From Culex pipiens pallens (taxonomy: Eukaryota > Arthropoda > Insecta > Diptera > Culicidae): DNA of 64,000 nucleotides. Location of the stretch: contig NC_068938.1 in assembly GCF_016801865.2 (NCBI RefSeq), positions 187,498,850-187,562,849 of the forward strand, in the 5' to 3' direction. A program made the translations under genes and the position numbers. Of this stretch, positions 1 to 12,200 are shown piece by piece. The notes under the pieces are model-generated. The model had not been told where the DNA came from. It saw only the letters and a program-made list of their open reading frames with translations, and did not search any database. Position 1 is the first letter of the stretch, and each line of letters starts with the position of its first letter.

Positions 1-1693
1 TCAAATTCTGTGTAAATGTCTGTGTGTGTGGTAGGAGGTTGATTTGAGGTTGATAAAAAAATTAAACTTGATTAACTCGGCACTGGCTCAACCGATTTTG
101 TCCGTTTTGGTCTGATTCTATCCGTCTAGAATTCCCATAAGTCGCTATTGAAAATTATGAAGTTCAGTTGAGTACGTTATACTAAAAAACCGATTTTAGC
201 AAAAAACCAGAAGATTGTGAAAAGGGTAGATTTTGTAAGAAAACCCGTCATGTTAAACATTTTAAGATCTGACATCCCTATCAAAAGTTTTGTGCACTTA
301 AGTGTTAATTTAACACTTTCCAGATCCGATCTCAGATATGTTGATGAGAATGTTGGATAAATCGTGCGACCCATTGTTAGATTGGTAACCAAAAGACCTT
401 TCTAAAGGCGTATAAAAGATTGAAAAATTGTGCAATTCTGATTGAATGTATTTACCATATTATTGTGAGGAAGGCACCAACCAACTAAAGATGGATTAAG
501 TAACGTTTTTCTGTAGCATTAGGCCCCTGCACAACTCCCCCAAACTTTAAGCCCGGTCTCTTAAGGTGAAGCCGTTGATCATTTTCGATGAAAATTGATC
601 ATCACTATACAATATTCTGTATTAAATTCAATTTAACGAATTTCAGCACAAAAAGGAATCAGCGTGTGCTGGTTGTTGCCTTCTTGAAGCCACTGAAAGA
701 ATTTTTGATCTAAATCAAATGTGCTTCAAAATTTATATAATTTTGTGGCACAGTCATTGACGTCCTAGTTGGCAATCATTGATTAATGACGATTTCCATA
801 CCTTTACAAAGAATGGGATAATCGTTACCAAAAGGAATCAGCATGTGTAGGGCACTATTCTAAACAACTTGTTGAAGGAATTTTGTCAAAATATTGAATG
901 CGACGCAAAATTTATATCTTTGAACGAAAAATCATGACAATGATGGAAGTCTTTTTTTTTTAGAAAGTATGGTGCTATCTATCTCCCGTCAACGGATACA
1001 GCGTTCTCAAAGGTGGTCTAAAATGGGACCATCCATAAACCACGAGAACACTTTTTTAAAATCTCAGAAAAGATAAAAGATAAGATATTTCGAGTTTAAA
1101 GAAAAGTCTAGATCTCCTCTTTCAAATGCAACCTGGTACCTAAAATTAGGCTTGCGCCTTTTCGAGATATTTATGTTTTAAATTTGCATCTTTTTTACCT
1201 TAAAATGGCTGTAACTTTTGACCCTTAAGTCCAAATTGAGATGTCAAAAAATAAAAATGTTCATTTTTTAGAGCTCTAAAAGTGCTTCGAACATCACTTT
1301 TCTCTAAAACTTAACCCTGAATTGTCACGTACAAAAAACTGATTTTTGAAGGTTTGCTCAGATGCTTTCTATAAATTTGGTGATAGAAGGCGTAGATTAC
1401 GAGATAAAATTTTGGTGTCTTCGACAAAGTTGCTTGGATTGGCAAGCCCAACAACTTTTTAGACTGAAAAATTCCCAAAAATACTCCTGTCAAGTTAGAT
1501 TTTCAAAATCAAAATCATCATTTGCAACAACTCTTCTGAAGACACCAAAGCTCCAAAACTTCACAATTTTTCGGAAAATCAATTTTCCACTTAATTTTGC
1601 GATCTAGACCACTGTGCAATGATACAACCAAATTTTTCAAAATTTGTTTTGTTTGAAGATGAAAATGTATATGTCTCGACTTTTTTTTGATTA

Positions 1694-1732
1694 GGTCCTA
1701 TAAACATATGAAAGACAATAGCTTATAGGACC
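1694..1732. repeat. 39-bp hairpin, family H, copy a
   Basis: Ten-base arms GGTCCTATAA and TTATAGGACC enclose the loop ACATATGAAAGACAATAGC. A T-run lies upstream and TTTTCAAAAAAAACTC downstream, so the wider flanks also fold. Related copies lie at 4468, 27637 and 30234, with a partial copy at 57789. Confidence 0.8.
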
Positions 1733-1868
1733 TTTTCAAAAAAAACTCTGGATGTGAATACCCTAAAAACAGATAAAAAAAAAATTTAAATGTGTGCTCA
1801 TACCAACCTCAGACATTTTTACCGATTTACATGTATGTAACCCCTTAAATTCAAGTGAATGTATGACA

Positions 1869-2047
1869 AAAGGTTGAAAGCCAAAAGGTCGAATGGTCGA
1901 ATGGACAAAACGTCGAAAGGACAAAAGGTCGAATTAAAAAAAAACATATCAAGAATATTTTAGGAGTTTATACTTGTTATTATTTGTTTCATTTTTTCAC
2001 ATTCGACCTTATGTCTTACGATCTTTTGACATTCAACCTTTTGTCGA
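1869..2047. repeat. Short inverted-repeat element with AAAGGTCGAA motifs
   Basis: The left side repeats AAAGGTCGAA, TGGTCGAA and GGACAAAAGGTCGAA. The right side carries ATTCGACC, GATCTTTTGACATT and CAACCTTTTGTCGA, which are the reverse complement. This is a MITE-like or simple-repeat foldback with no coding content. Confidence 0.55.
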
Positions 2048-2395
2048 CACTCGGTCGCGTTGCTCGGATGATTTTCCCCTCAAAATAGGTACTTGACATT
2101 CCCGTCCGTGAGTGAGAAGCGCTCATTTTGCTTGCAAAATCTCTGCATTTTGAAAACATTTTAAAACATTCAATTGTTTCAATAGTTAAACTATTTTGCC
2201 AACAATGAAAGTTTTATAGCAAATTGCTGAATAATTTTCGAATCGAATGGAACATAAATCGTGTCGATTCGATTAGAGGGAAGGAAGATATAAGCGTTTG
2301 ACGGATGACGCAGTAATCCAGGGCCTTCGGCCCGGGTTTTTTGGAATGACACCCCAGTACCTTCGACAAAGACGTAGTCTACGTCAAAAGCATTG
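2046..2395 (-). repeat. 350-bp dispersed repeat (same family as 40079-40430)
   Basis: This block is the near-exact reverse complement of 40079-40430. Both share the end GACGTAG-ctacgtc, the segment AAAACCCGG.CCGAAGG and the segment CATTCCCGTCCGTGAG. Here the copy stops at GTCGACACTCGG, where the other copy continues. It may be a fragment of a larger mobile element. Confidence 0.75.
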
Positions 2396-2943
2396 GAAAA
2401 AAGAACTCTTTAAATTTAAAAGAAAATATTAGGGTTGGAAATGTGACTTGTTTTATGTAACTTTGTCAATGTTAAAAAAAATTTTTTTCTGGGGTCGACT
2501 TTGGCTGTGTTTTTTACTATCATTTCCTATATTTTATGCAAAAAGAAGTATGCAGTAATTTTTGTAGTGTCACAGACTATGCCTTCTACGCATTTTTTTA
2601 CAATTTAAATGATCATGGTGCCATTAATATAGCTGAAAATGTGAAAATAAGTTAAAAATTGAAAAAGTGACTGTAAAAATATGAAAAAAATAGAAAGGCA
2701 AAATGTAATGATAGGAGGTGGTAGAATAGGCCAAATACTACTAAAAAAAACAAACTTAGTTTAAACAAGATAGTTGCCAATTTAAGTACCAAAAATAAAG
2801 CAAGAAAAACATACAACAAAAGAAGTTAAGTTTTTCGTATAATAAAAGATGCTCAAAATAGGCTAGGGTTAGGTTAGATGAGATTAGAACAAAAGTTTCT
2901 CAAAATGACCTCCTGAACATGGGAAAAATAAAAAAAAATGGGC
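2396..2943 (-). repeat. Dispersed repeat, inverted relative to 38983-39592
   Basis: Read in reverse complement it matches 38983-39592 over most of its length. Shared landmarks include ATAGTCTGGGACACTACAAAAAT-like, GGCCTATTCTACCACC-like and GAGGTCATTTTGAG. The copy here lacks the CCCTCTA terminus seen in the other. Confidence 0.65.
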
Positions 2944-3255
2944 GGTTTCGAATTGTTTCGCTTTTCGATTGTTTGGTAGTTTTTATCAATATTTCGTTAA
3001 CTGCTTTCTTTTTACGCTGCTAAACTGTTTCAAACTCGGAAAGACTCTCTCCTTCCGGCACACTCCCTTCTCCTGGAACAATTAACGCGTCTAATTGTGT
3101 TCTAGGCACTCTGGCCGAAGTGCTTTGTTTTCTCTCTCCCCCCTCCCCATGCTCTCACTATGAAAGCACACACGCCACCACCACCATATTGCGATTAAAC
3201 TAACCATTTTTTTCTGTTTCTTTCTCTCCCTTTCCCGCGGCTTCTATTTTTGTAG

Positions 3256-6200
3256 GTCAGCAGCAAATTCTACAGGTAATGCAAACGGCGTCGACCACCG
3301 GCCGGCCGTTGACTTCGGCCAGCGTCAAAACGATCGTGAAGGAAGTGACCGGCCAGGAAACGAGTGCAATTATAGCAGGACAGGTGAGTCCTCCCTCCCA
3401 CCATGGTCAACCCATCCCGATTAGAAGCAAGGTTCGCCTCGGTCCCACATTTGGCGCGGAATATTTACGAAGGCATCTGGAATTAATTACCGTCCGAAGG
3501 CTTTGATTGGTCGTCGTCGTCGTCGTCACACGACTCAAAATGGCCAAAGGCAATAAACATGAATGACAAAATCGGCCACGGCTGCCTCTGCTGCTGTCGT
3601 TGCCGTTGCTGGCTAATATAGAGATAGAAAGAGCAGAGCATCGATCGACACGTTTCCATCATTAAAGCCTCGCGAAAGAAGAATCATCTCAACGTCGAAG
3701 TCGATGTCGTGGAGGTGACCACCAGACCACGGGGATTCGTGTTTTGCTTGTTTGGCTGGAATTCTTGGGTTTCAGGGTTGCGTGTAAAAACAGGAGCGAG
3801 CGCGGGGGCAACAACAAAAAAAATGAGCTTGGAAAGTTTAATTATGGCAGCCTCGCGCGATCTCAAGTAAACAATATCGATTAAGAGCGTCTGCTGGGCA
3901 GGTGGTGAGCTGGGCCAAAGGGGACGTTTTTTTTTTTGCAGTCGTTTGCACTTTGTGTAAGGGAAAGTTTTTAATTTGACGTTGACGTAATTTTTTCGCA
4001 TTTCTACCGTGATAATGCCAGTTTCAGCAGAAAGCAGAAAAGCGGTTAAAAACCAGGGCTGCGGAATCGGGCCATGTTTCAAACGACTCCGACTCCAACT
4101 CCGACTCCGGCTTCCTGAGATTAGCCGACTCCGGCTCCGGCTTTCAGCTCGAACCGACTCCGACTCCGGCCTACAAACTCTAGCCGACTCCAACTCCGAC
4201 TCCAGCTTTCAACAAATCGTTAGCTCCGACTCCGACTCCACATAATTCTAAATGTTTCAAAAGTTAGATAACTATTATTTTGAAAACATTGATACATAGG
4301 ATTACTTTATGTTTTTCATTTTTTTTCTCAAGGAAAATAAGTTCGAATCACAAAACTGAAAAAAAATTTCCAGGTAACGAGTTTTAAACGTTATTGAAAC
4401 AGAAATCAAACATATCTCCAGTATTGAAGGCATTTTCAGAAGAACAGAGTCTAGAGTTTTTTTAATTGGTCCTATAAACATATGAAAGACAATAGTTTAT
4501 AGGACCTTTTCAACAAAAAAAAAAAAAACCCTAGAATTCAGAAGTAAGGACCAAAATTTTGCCAACGATTTATGATTTTTTCAAAATAATGATTTTTGTA
4601 AATTTTTTGACCTCATTTTTATGTAAAATCGAATTTGCAATCGAAAAGTACTTAACACATTTTTTATTAAGTGCACCCTTTTAAAAATATAGCCTTTCAA
4701 AGTTAAATTTTGTCCGAAAAAATCCGGTTTTTTTTTATTTTTTTTAAATAGTGGCCTTGATTGTCCATTCCTGAAAATATTGCTTTCGAAAAGTTCAAAA
4801 AAAATCCTACTAAGAAGATTGGACCACTGGTTGCTGAGATTTAGCGGATAAAAGAAGAATAAACAGGAAAATTGATTTTTTTAGTCTAACCCAATCAACT
4901 CTCCATTTTTTAATGTCGATATATCAGCAATCAATCAGCAATTAATTGTCCGATTTTCAATATTGAAAAATGAAACATTCGTGAAATTTTTCGATCTTTT
5001 CGGAAAAAAATATTTTTTTTTTAATGAATAATAATTGAGGACTTCCCGGGAATTCCTGCGAAATTTAACCCCACTGAAATTTGTATGGTGCCTTCGGTAT
5101 GCCCAAAGAAGCCATTTTGCATTATTAGTTTGTCCATATAATTTTCCATACAAATTTGGCAGCAAATTTGATGTATGAAAATTCAAAAATCTCTATCTTT
5201 TGAAAGCATTTTTTCATCGATTTGGTGTCTTCGGCAAAGTTCCCTGGTCTTTGTCATAATGAGTATCGTAGGTTTGATGCTTGTTTGGCAAGGAGTATGA
5301 ATTGATCCGATGTGGAATTAAAATCGAAGTGTTCAGTATATTGCTGAAGCTTCCATTTTTACACATGCACACCACTTCATGCTACGAGAACCCACTTTGA
5401 CGCAGTCTCAGGGCTTAATCGATGGCCGGTAAGGGACCATCCATAAACCACGTGGACACTTTTTTGGGAATCTCAACCCCCCCCCCCCCCCCTTCGTGGA
5501 CAATTGTCCATACAAAAAAAAACTTTTTTGTATGGAGCGTGGACAATCGCTAACCCCCCCCCCCCCCCCCCTTAAGTGTCCACGTGGTTTATGGTTTATG
5601 GTCCCTAAGCTGTCATCGAGACAAGGAGGTTCTCCGATAGTGGAAATATCACATTTGTAAAATGAACCGCTACATATGTGATTTTTCCCTATCTTAATGT
5701 TGGTGTCAGGTTAGGATGAGGGTTTAAAAAAATAGTTTTTATAGAATTTAGAATTTTAACTATAAATATCAACTTTTTATACTTTGCCTTTAGTTATTTA
5801 AGGACAAAATTAGTAATAGTGAATTTAGTGATTTTTATTCAAGTAGCATAAAAACCATTCTGATTTGTCAAAATTTCCATAGAGTCTCGATCAATCAATA
5901 GTGAAATGATATCGGACTAAATTCGTTGATCTGTTGAACTAACGGTTGTCGGATTATGATTGTATCGAGCATTGTTGCGAATCGAGGATCTACTGGAATT
6001 CTGACGATCCAAGGCTCGTCTTTTTTCAATTCACGACTTGTATAATATGAACTGTTAATCTATTTTTTTGTTTTTGTTTTTTAAAAGAAGCCAGACAGGT
6101 TTTAAAAGAATTGTTCTAGATTTTTTGGCTATTAATTAAAATTTCGGGGATTTGAGATAAGAGTAGCTTTCGGATAGGTTACTTTAAATCTTGTATTTAA

Positions 6201-9200
6201 TTCAAGTTAGGTAGTTATCCGCAAATGAATATTTGGACTTGTATGAATAATTGAACATTTTGGACTTATGAATAACACACAACTGTGCATTTATTCTAGA
6301 GTCAGATCCATAGGGGAGAGTGGGGAGACTTGATCCCCTTTTTTGTATCGCACATAACTCTGTCAATTTCTCACAAAACTATAAACTTTTTGCATGAATT
6401 GAAAGCTTAAACATTCATCTATGTTTGGCTAATAAGGGTATTTCATCAGATGAACTCTTCGAATCATGCCAAGCGTTTTAAAAAAATATTTTAAACCGAC
6501 ATTTTAAAAATGTTAGGGGTAACCTGATCCCCCTTTCAACATTTTGAAGATATCTTAAGCAAAATGTGTCTTATTCATCCAAACTTTTAATTTTCTATTA
6601 GTTACAGCAATTTCACATAAAACCTGTACGTTTGTGTAACCTGTATTTAAAAACTTAAAATATTATTTTTTAGACCAAAATTAAGCATGTTTACAAAAGC
6701 TGGAAATTTTTGTTTACAAAACTTTTGAAAAAAGGTTCAAACTGCAGTATGTTATGTACAACTATACTAAAGGAAACTATGTATGAAAACCCAGCCTAAT
6801 TAATTAATCTTGAGGCTGATTCTAGTGACTGTAAAAATGCAGGGATCAAGTCTCCCTAAACGCACTTTTTTAAACAATTGATTGTAAAAATAGTATAACG
6901 ATAAATTTAACATCAAATGCGTAAGGGTTTTAGAGTTGATAAGTTTATCAAACAATTCATGTATAAAAATATTTTTTTGAATAATTTTTGAGTGTTTTCT
7001 TTACATATCAAAACAAAGAAAAAAAGATCTCTTGGAAGTTTTTTGCAGCTCGTTTTAGAAAAATGTGTGTTAAGTGTAACTCAATCTAAACATTTTTTAA
7101 TTTTTTTCTTTTTTTTCTACAATGAGTTTTAGTTGATTTCGCACAACTTTCTAGAACAAAGCTAATTGTTTTACCCACATGTTGACGAGATACAGGCTTG
7201 GGATCAAGTGTCCCCGGGGATCAAGTCTCCTCACTCTCCCCTACAGCGTCAGTGTTTATTTGGTCGAAGTGTACTAATTCATTGGCAGATCTGGTTCTAG
7301 TTGTAATGTACGACAAGACTACTGACGGACGTGACAGAACGAGGGCCCAGTTTAGAGGTTTCGACATCAACAATGTGCGGCTAGATCACCCTCCCAAAAA
7401 AAAAAAAAAAAAAAAAAAATAAAAAAAAAATGTTGTCTTCGGCAAAGTTGTAGGTATGGATAAGGACTACACTGAAAAAAATGATACACGGTACAAAATT
7501 TTTTTGGTGATTTTTTATTCAACTTTTTGTCACTAAAACATGATTTCCAAAAAAACACTATTTTTTAATATGTGTAAAAGGGGGACATCAAACGACAACT
7601 TTTTTGAAATTTTCTGGTTGTGCAAAAAACCTTTGACCGAGTTATGATTTTTTTTAATCAATACAGATTTAAAAAAAAATCGAAATGCAATCAAAAAGTA
7701 CCTTACTAAAATTTTGATAAAGTGCACCGTTTTCAAGTTAAAGCCATTTTTAGATAACTTTTTTGAAAATAGTCGCAGTTATTATTTTTTTAAAATTAAT
7801 GCACATGTTTGCCCACTTTTGAAAAAAATATTTTTGAAAAGATGAGAAAATTCTAAATATTTTGCTTTTCTGAACTTTGTTGATACGACTCTTAGTTGTT
7901 GAGATATTATTACATGCAAATTTGATGTTTTCTAAGTCTCACCCAAACAACCCTCCATTTTCATATGTCGATATATCAGCACCTAATGGTCCTATTTTCA
8001 ACGTTAAAATATGAAATATTCGTGAAATTTTACGATCTTTTCAAAAATTTTTTTTTCTAAATTTTTAAACCAAGACTAACATTTTAAAAGGGCCGTAATA
8101 TTAAATAGTTTCGATCTTATGAAAAAATCAGTATTGATTAAAAATTCATAACTCGGCAAAGATTTTTTGCACAACCTGGAAATTTCTGAAAAGTTGGCAT
8201 TTGATGTCCTCCAAAACATCAAAAAATGAAAAAAATAGTGTTTTTTTTGGAAATCAAGTTTTAGTGACAAAAAGTGGAATAAAAAATCACCAAACTTTTT
8301 TTTACCCTGTATCATTGTTTTCCAGTGTAGTTCGTATCCATACCTACAACTTTGCCGAAGACATCAAATCGATGGAAAAAATCCTTCAAAAGATACAGAT
8401 TTTTGAATTATAATGCATCATTTTTGTATGGACAGCTGCCAAATTTGTATGGAAAATTATATGGTCAAACTAATGATGCAGAATGGCTTCTTTGGGCATA
8501 CCAAAGGCACCAACAAAGTTTCAGTCGGATTAAAAAATACAAAAAAAAAAAAAAAACGAATGACCGAAATCTGAAAGAACTGCTCAATAATCTAAAAACT
8601 TTTTTTAATGATACTTTTTTATTGTCTACCAAAAGTAGGTAGGTCTTAGGAACAAAGTAATTCTGAATCAAATTCAACAAAAATATTGTTCAATCGCATT
8701 TAATATGTCATCTATTTGAGTCGAATCTTTATTTGTGAGTCATTATTTGTATGATGCAATTGACTTGATGTAATCTTTGGTAAACACCTTGTGCACTACG
8801 CTTGTTCTACGGTGTATGTGTCTCACTTGTCACTCTCAAACACATCAATTCCACCTTCTATTCCAGGTTACCAAGTGGGGCAAATTCAGGCTATGACGCT
8901 TGATTACTCGTCGTACACCAAAAACATTGCATTCGATTAAAACGCCGATGCACACCGCGTGTTGCATACGAAATGTTGCATTCCTTTCGAGCTTCTTCTC
9001 CCTCCAAAACTGCTTCACTCTTACAATTACAAACACGCGCTTGTCTTTTTCAAAGTATTTGATGATTCCCTCTTTTCACTCTCATCCTGGGAATCGTGTC
9101 GAGTTGTTCTGAATGGAGAGCCCTTTGCTTTTTTTAAAGGGTCCCATTCTTCATGTGCGTCACCAAAATGGTGTGGGCCCCCCACCTCACATGAATCACC

Positions 9201-12200
9201 TCTTCACAAGAGGGGGGTCCCAATCCCAAAGCCAAAAAAATCGTTTTCGCGCGCTCTCTTTTGACCTCCTCTCTGCTTCTATCGACGATGCGGGTTCACC
9301 TTTTATCGAGTTATTACATTACCTTAACACACAGACCAGCCAGCCAGCCAGCAGTTTTTGGCTGTTTGGTTGTTTTGTGCACTATCTTTTGGGTTGAACC
9401 TGTTTTTTCACGTTTCTTTTCTTCTTTATTTTTTTTTTCGCAGAATTTTGCCACCCCTGTGATGCAGAAGCTCGCGCCCGGACAGAAAATTATCACAATG
9501 AATAATCCCAGTAAGTTTCGAATTGTGCAAAACGAAAGCGTGTTTTTTTTGTTATGTTTAGTCGCCGACTGAAACCACACAAATTAATCCTTCTTTCGCA
9601 GAGCTGCAGATATTGAACTCGCCCGCAGCCAAGAGTGCCAGTGGGAAACCCCTGGTCCGAATCTCGCCCTCACAGTTGGTAAGTTTTTCTGGAGATTTTT
9701 GAACAATTTTAAATAAAGCTCGGCAATTTGTCAAAGCATAATGATTTTTGTGTGTCTAGAAATTAGTCTTGAAAGCTTAACAAGCAAATTGAAATAAATA
9801 TACTCATTTTATTTCAGTACCCAAGTAACCACAAGCACTAAATTGAAGTATTTATTCAGTACTAAATCAGCACTCGAATGTTTTGAAGTAGTAAATAAGC
9901 TTTGCGAATGCCTCAAAGTACCAAGACTTTGCAGCATTACAACTGGCATTAAATCACCATTTACGACCTCGAAAATGTGCTTCAAAGCATTTGATGTTTA
10001 TCAACAAAGTAACCCATCGATACGGGAAACATTTCAGCCAGGCACGCTCTTATTGACTTTTATCCTTCTCCCGTTATACCGTTCCAATAAGCATGCGGGC
10101 TAAGGCGCATTTCCCCCAGTGTGCAACAGTTTTATTTTTGCGTGAACTGGGTTCAATTCCCGCTGACTGAAGTGTTTTTTTTTTGTTTATTATTTTTTTT
10201 GTGGAAAACTGCAGCCTGTAATTAAGCCAAATTTTTCAAAACATATGCCCATAGCACAAAGGACATTATCAAAAGTTCTCTGGTAAATTGAATGAATGAT
10301 GCAAAAAGCTGCTTTCCGGAAGTCTGATACGAAACGAAACTATTGGCACTACGCCCCCCGGGGCATGGCCTTCCTCTAACGTGGGATTTCTGCTCCAGCG
10401 CCTCTGACGAGACAGGAGAAACCGGGACCGACGTTTTACTTCACCATCCGATAGAAGCTCAGTGGATAAGGCGGGAATCGAACCCGCGTCTCATAGCATC
10501 ATCGGGATCGGCAGCCGAAGCCGCTACCCCTGCGCCACGAGACCCGCAGTCTGATACACTTTGTGAAATTTTGCCAACCGTGGACCAAGCACTCCTCGGA
10601 AAAACAGTTTAAGTTAGCCGTTAGCCATTACTTGTCCCTATTAACCCCAAGCCTTCCGTAATTGATTGTACTGTACTTGACTGGATGGCCGCAATTTGCT
10701 GAGTGATTCGTCAATAATTTTCGTCCAACAAAATAGGGACGTGGCGTTACATCGTGCTGCCACCTGGTTTTTTTAAGCGCAAGAGTGTAAAAGTGCTGAG
10801 TCATCGTCTAAAAATAGACGGCGTCCTATCTCGCCCAGCAAAATTAGGTCGATAAAGTAGTCGGTTTCGATGAGCAAAAGTGGAAAACGTGGTCTAAAAA
10901 TAGCGACGCCATCTCCCTATGACAACGGGTTTTTCTCATGAACCAGAAACTCGAAACAGCAGAAAGAAAGTCTTCCTTAATATTCGATGCATCAACCACA
11001 TCGATTAAAACTTTCAAAACAATCACGCATTTCAGAATACATCAGTTGGCTGGCGCGCATCCTGGAGATCGACGAGAAAAATGCAAGAATAACATCAAAG
11101 TGTCACACTCACACATGAAACGCAACAGGAGAAAAAAAAACAAAGGAGGCCCACCACCAAGTGTGTGGAGCAGCTAGCTGTCCTTTTTTTCCCCCAGCCT
11201 TGACGTCGATAAAGCAGTTTTTTTTGTTCGAGCTTTCGGTGAGGCATTAAATCGGCATCACTGTGCGCCACTTGAAATATTTCTCAAGAGAAAACCCAAG
11301 TAACCACAAGCACTAAATTGAAGTATTTATTCAGTACTAAATCAGCACTCGAATGCTTTGAAGTAGTAAATAAGCTTTGCTAATGCCTCAAAGTACCAAA
11401 ACTTTGCAGCATTACAACTGGCATTAAATCACCATTTACGACCTTGAAAATGTGCTTCAAAGCATTTGATGTTTATCAACAAAGTAACCCATCCATACGG
11501 GAAACATTTCAGCCAGTCACGCTCTTATTGACTTTTATCCTTCTCCCGTTATACTGTTCCAATAAGCGTGCGGGCTAAGGCGCATTTCCCCCAGTGTGCA
11601 ACAGTTTTATTTTTGCGTGAACTGGGTTCAACTCCCGCTGACTGAAGTGTTTTTTTTTGTTTATTTTTTTTTTGTGGAAAACTGCAGCCTGTAATTATGC
11701 CAAATTTTTCAAAACATATGACCATAGCACAAAGGACATTATCAAAAGTTCTCTTGTAAATTGAATGACTTTTCTCGCAAGCAAAAAGCTGCTTTCCGGA
11801 AGTCTGATACACTTTGTGAAATTTTGCCAACCGTGGACCAAGCACTCCTCGGAAAAAAAACAGTTTAGGTTAGCCGTTAGCCATTACTTGTCCCTATTAA
11901 CCCCAAGCCTTCCGTAATTGATTGTACTGTACTTGACTGGATGGCCGCAATTTGCTGAGTGACTCGTCAATAATTTTCGTCCAACAATATGACAACGGGT
12001 TTTTCTCATGAACCAGAAACTCGAAACAGCAGAAAGAAAGTCATCCTTAATGTTCGATGCATCAACCACATCGATTAAAACTTTCAAAACAAACACTCAT
12101 TTCAGAATACATCAGTTGGCTGGCGCGCATCCTGGAGATCGACGAGAAAAATGCAAGAATAACATCAAAGTGTCACACTCACACATGAAACGCAACAGGA

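Larger units (their letters stand above)
1..3255. other. Upstream/intronic DNA left of first visible Dp exon
   Basis: I see no coding exon here. The stretch is AT-rich and made of repeat pieces: a half copy of the element that begins GGGACCATCCATAAACC near 1025, a hairpin at 1694-1732, a GGTCGAA-type inverted repeat at 1869-2047, and two longer dispersed repeats at 2046-2395 and 2396-2943. It is probably a Dp intron, because the exon at 3256 starts at a splice acceptor in the middle of a codon and so needs an exon further left. Confidence 0.6.
3384..9443. other. Dp intron, 6.1 kb, repeat-filled
   Basis: It contains no exon I can recognise. Landmarks are a run of CTCCGACTCCGA-like simple repeat near 4080-4235, hairpin copy b at 4468, fragments of the TATGCCCAAAGAAGCC foldback family near 4980-5240, a C-tract MITE at 5432-5605, a TIR element at 6313-7241, a poly-A tailed piece ending near 7430 and a foldback at 7431-8590. 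Confidence 0.7.
9820..11294 (+). repeat. Tandem unit, copy 1
   Basis: Direct repeat of 11295-12554. It differs by carrying a SINE (10331-10547) and a 186-bp element at 10734-10919. Outside these insertions the two copies are nearly identical by eye. Confidence 0.85.

Noticed and set aside
3684..4193. 169-codon minus-strand frame with Ser/Arg repeats
   Set aside because: It reads through the CTCCGACTCCGA simple repeat, and the SR-like part is an artefact of that repeat. No family match.
10470..10546. Minus-strand tRNA-like gene
   Set aside because: Good A and B boxes but no closed acceptor stem, and it is part of a SINE with an empty site.
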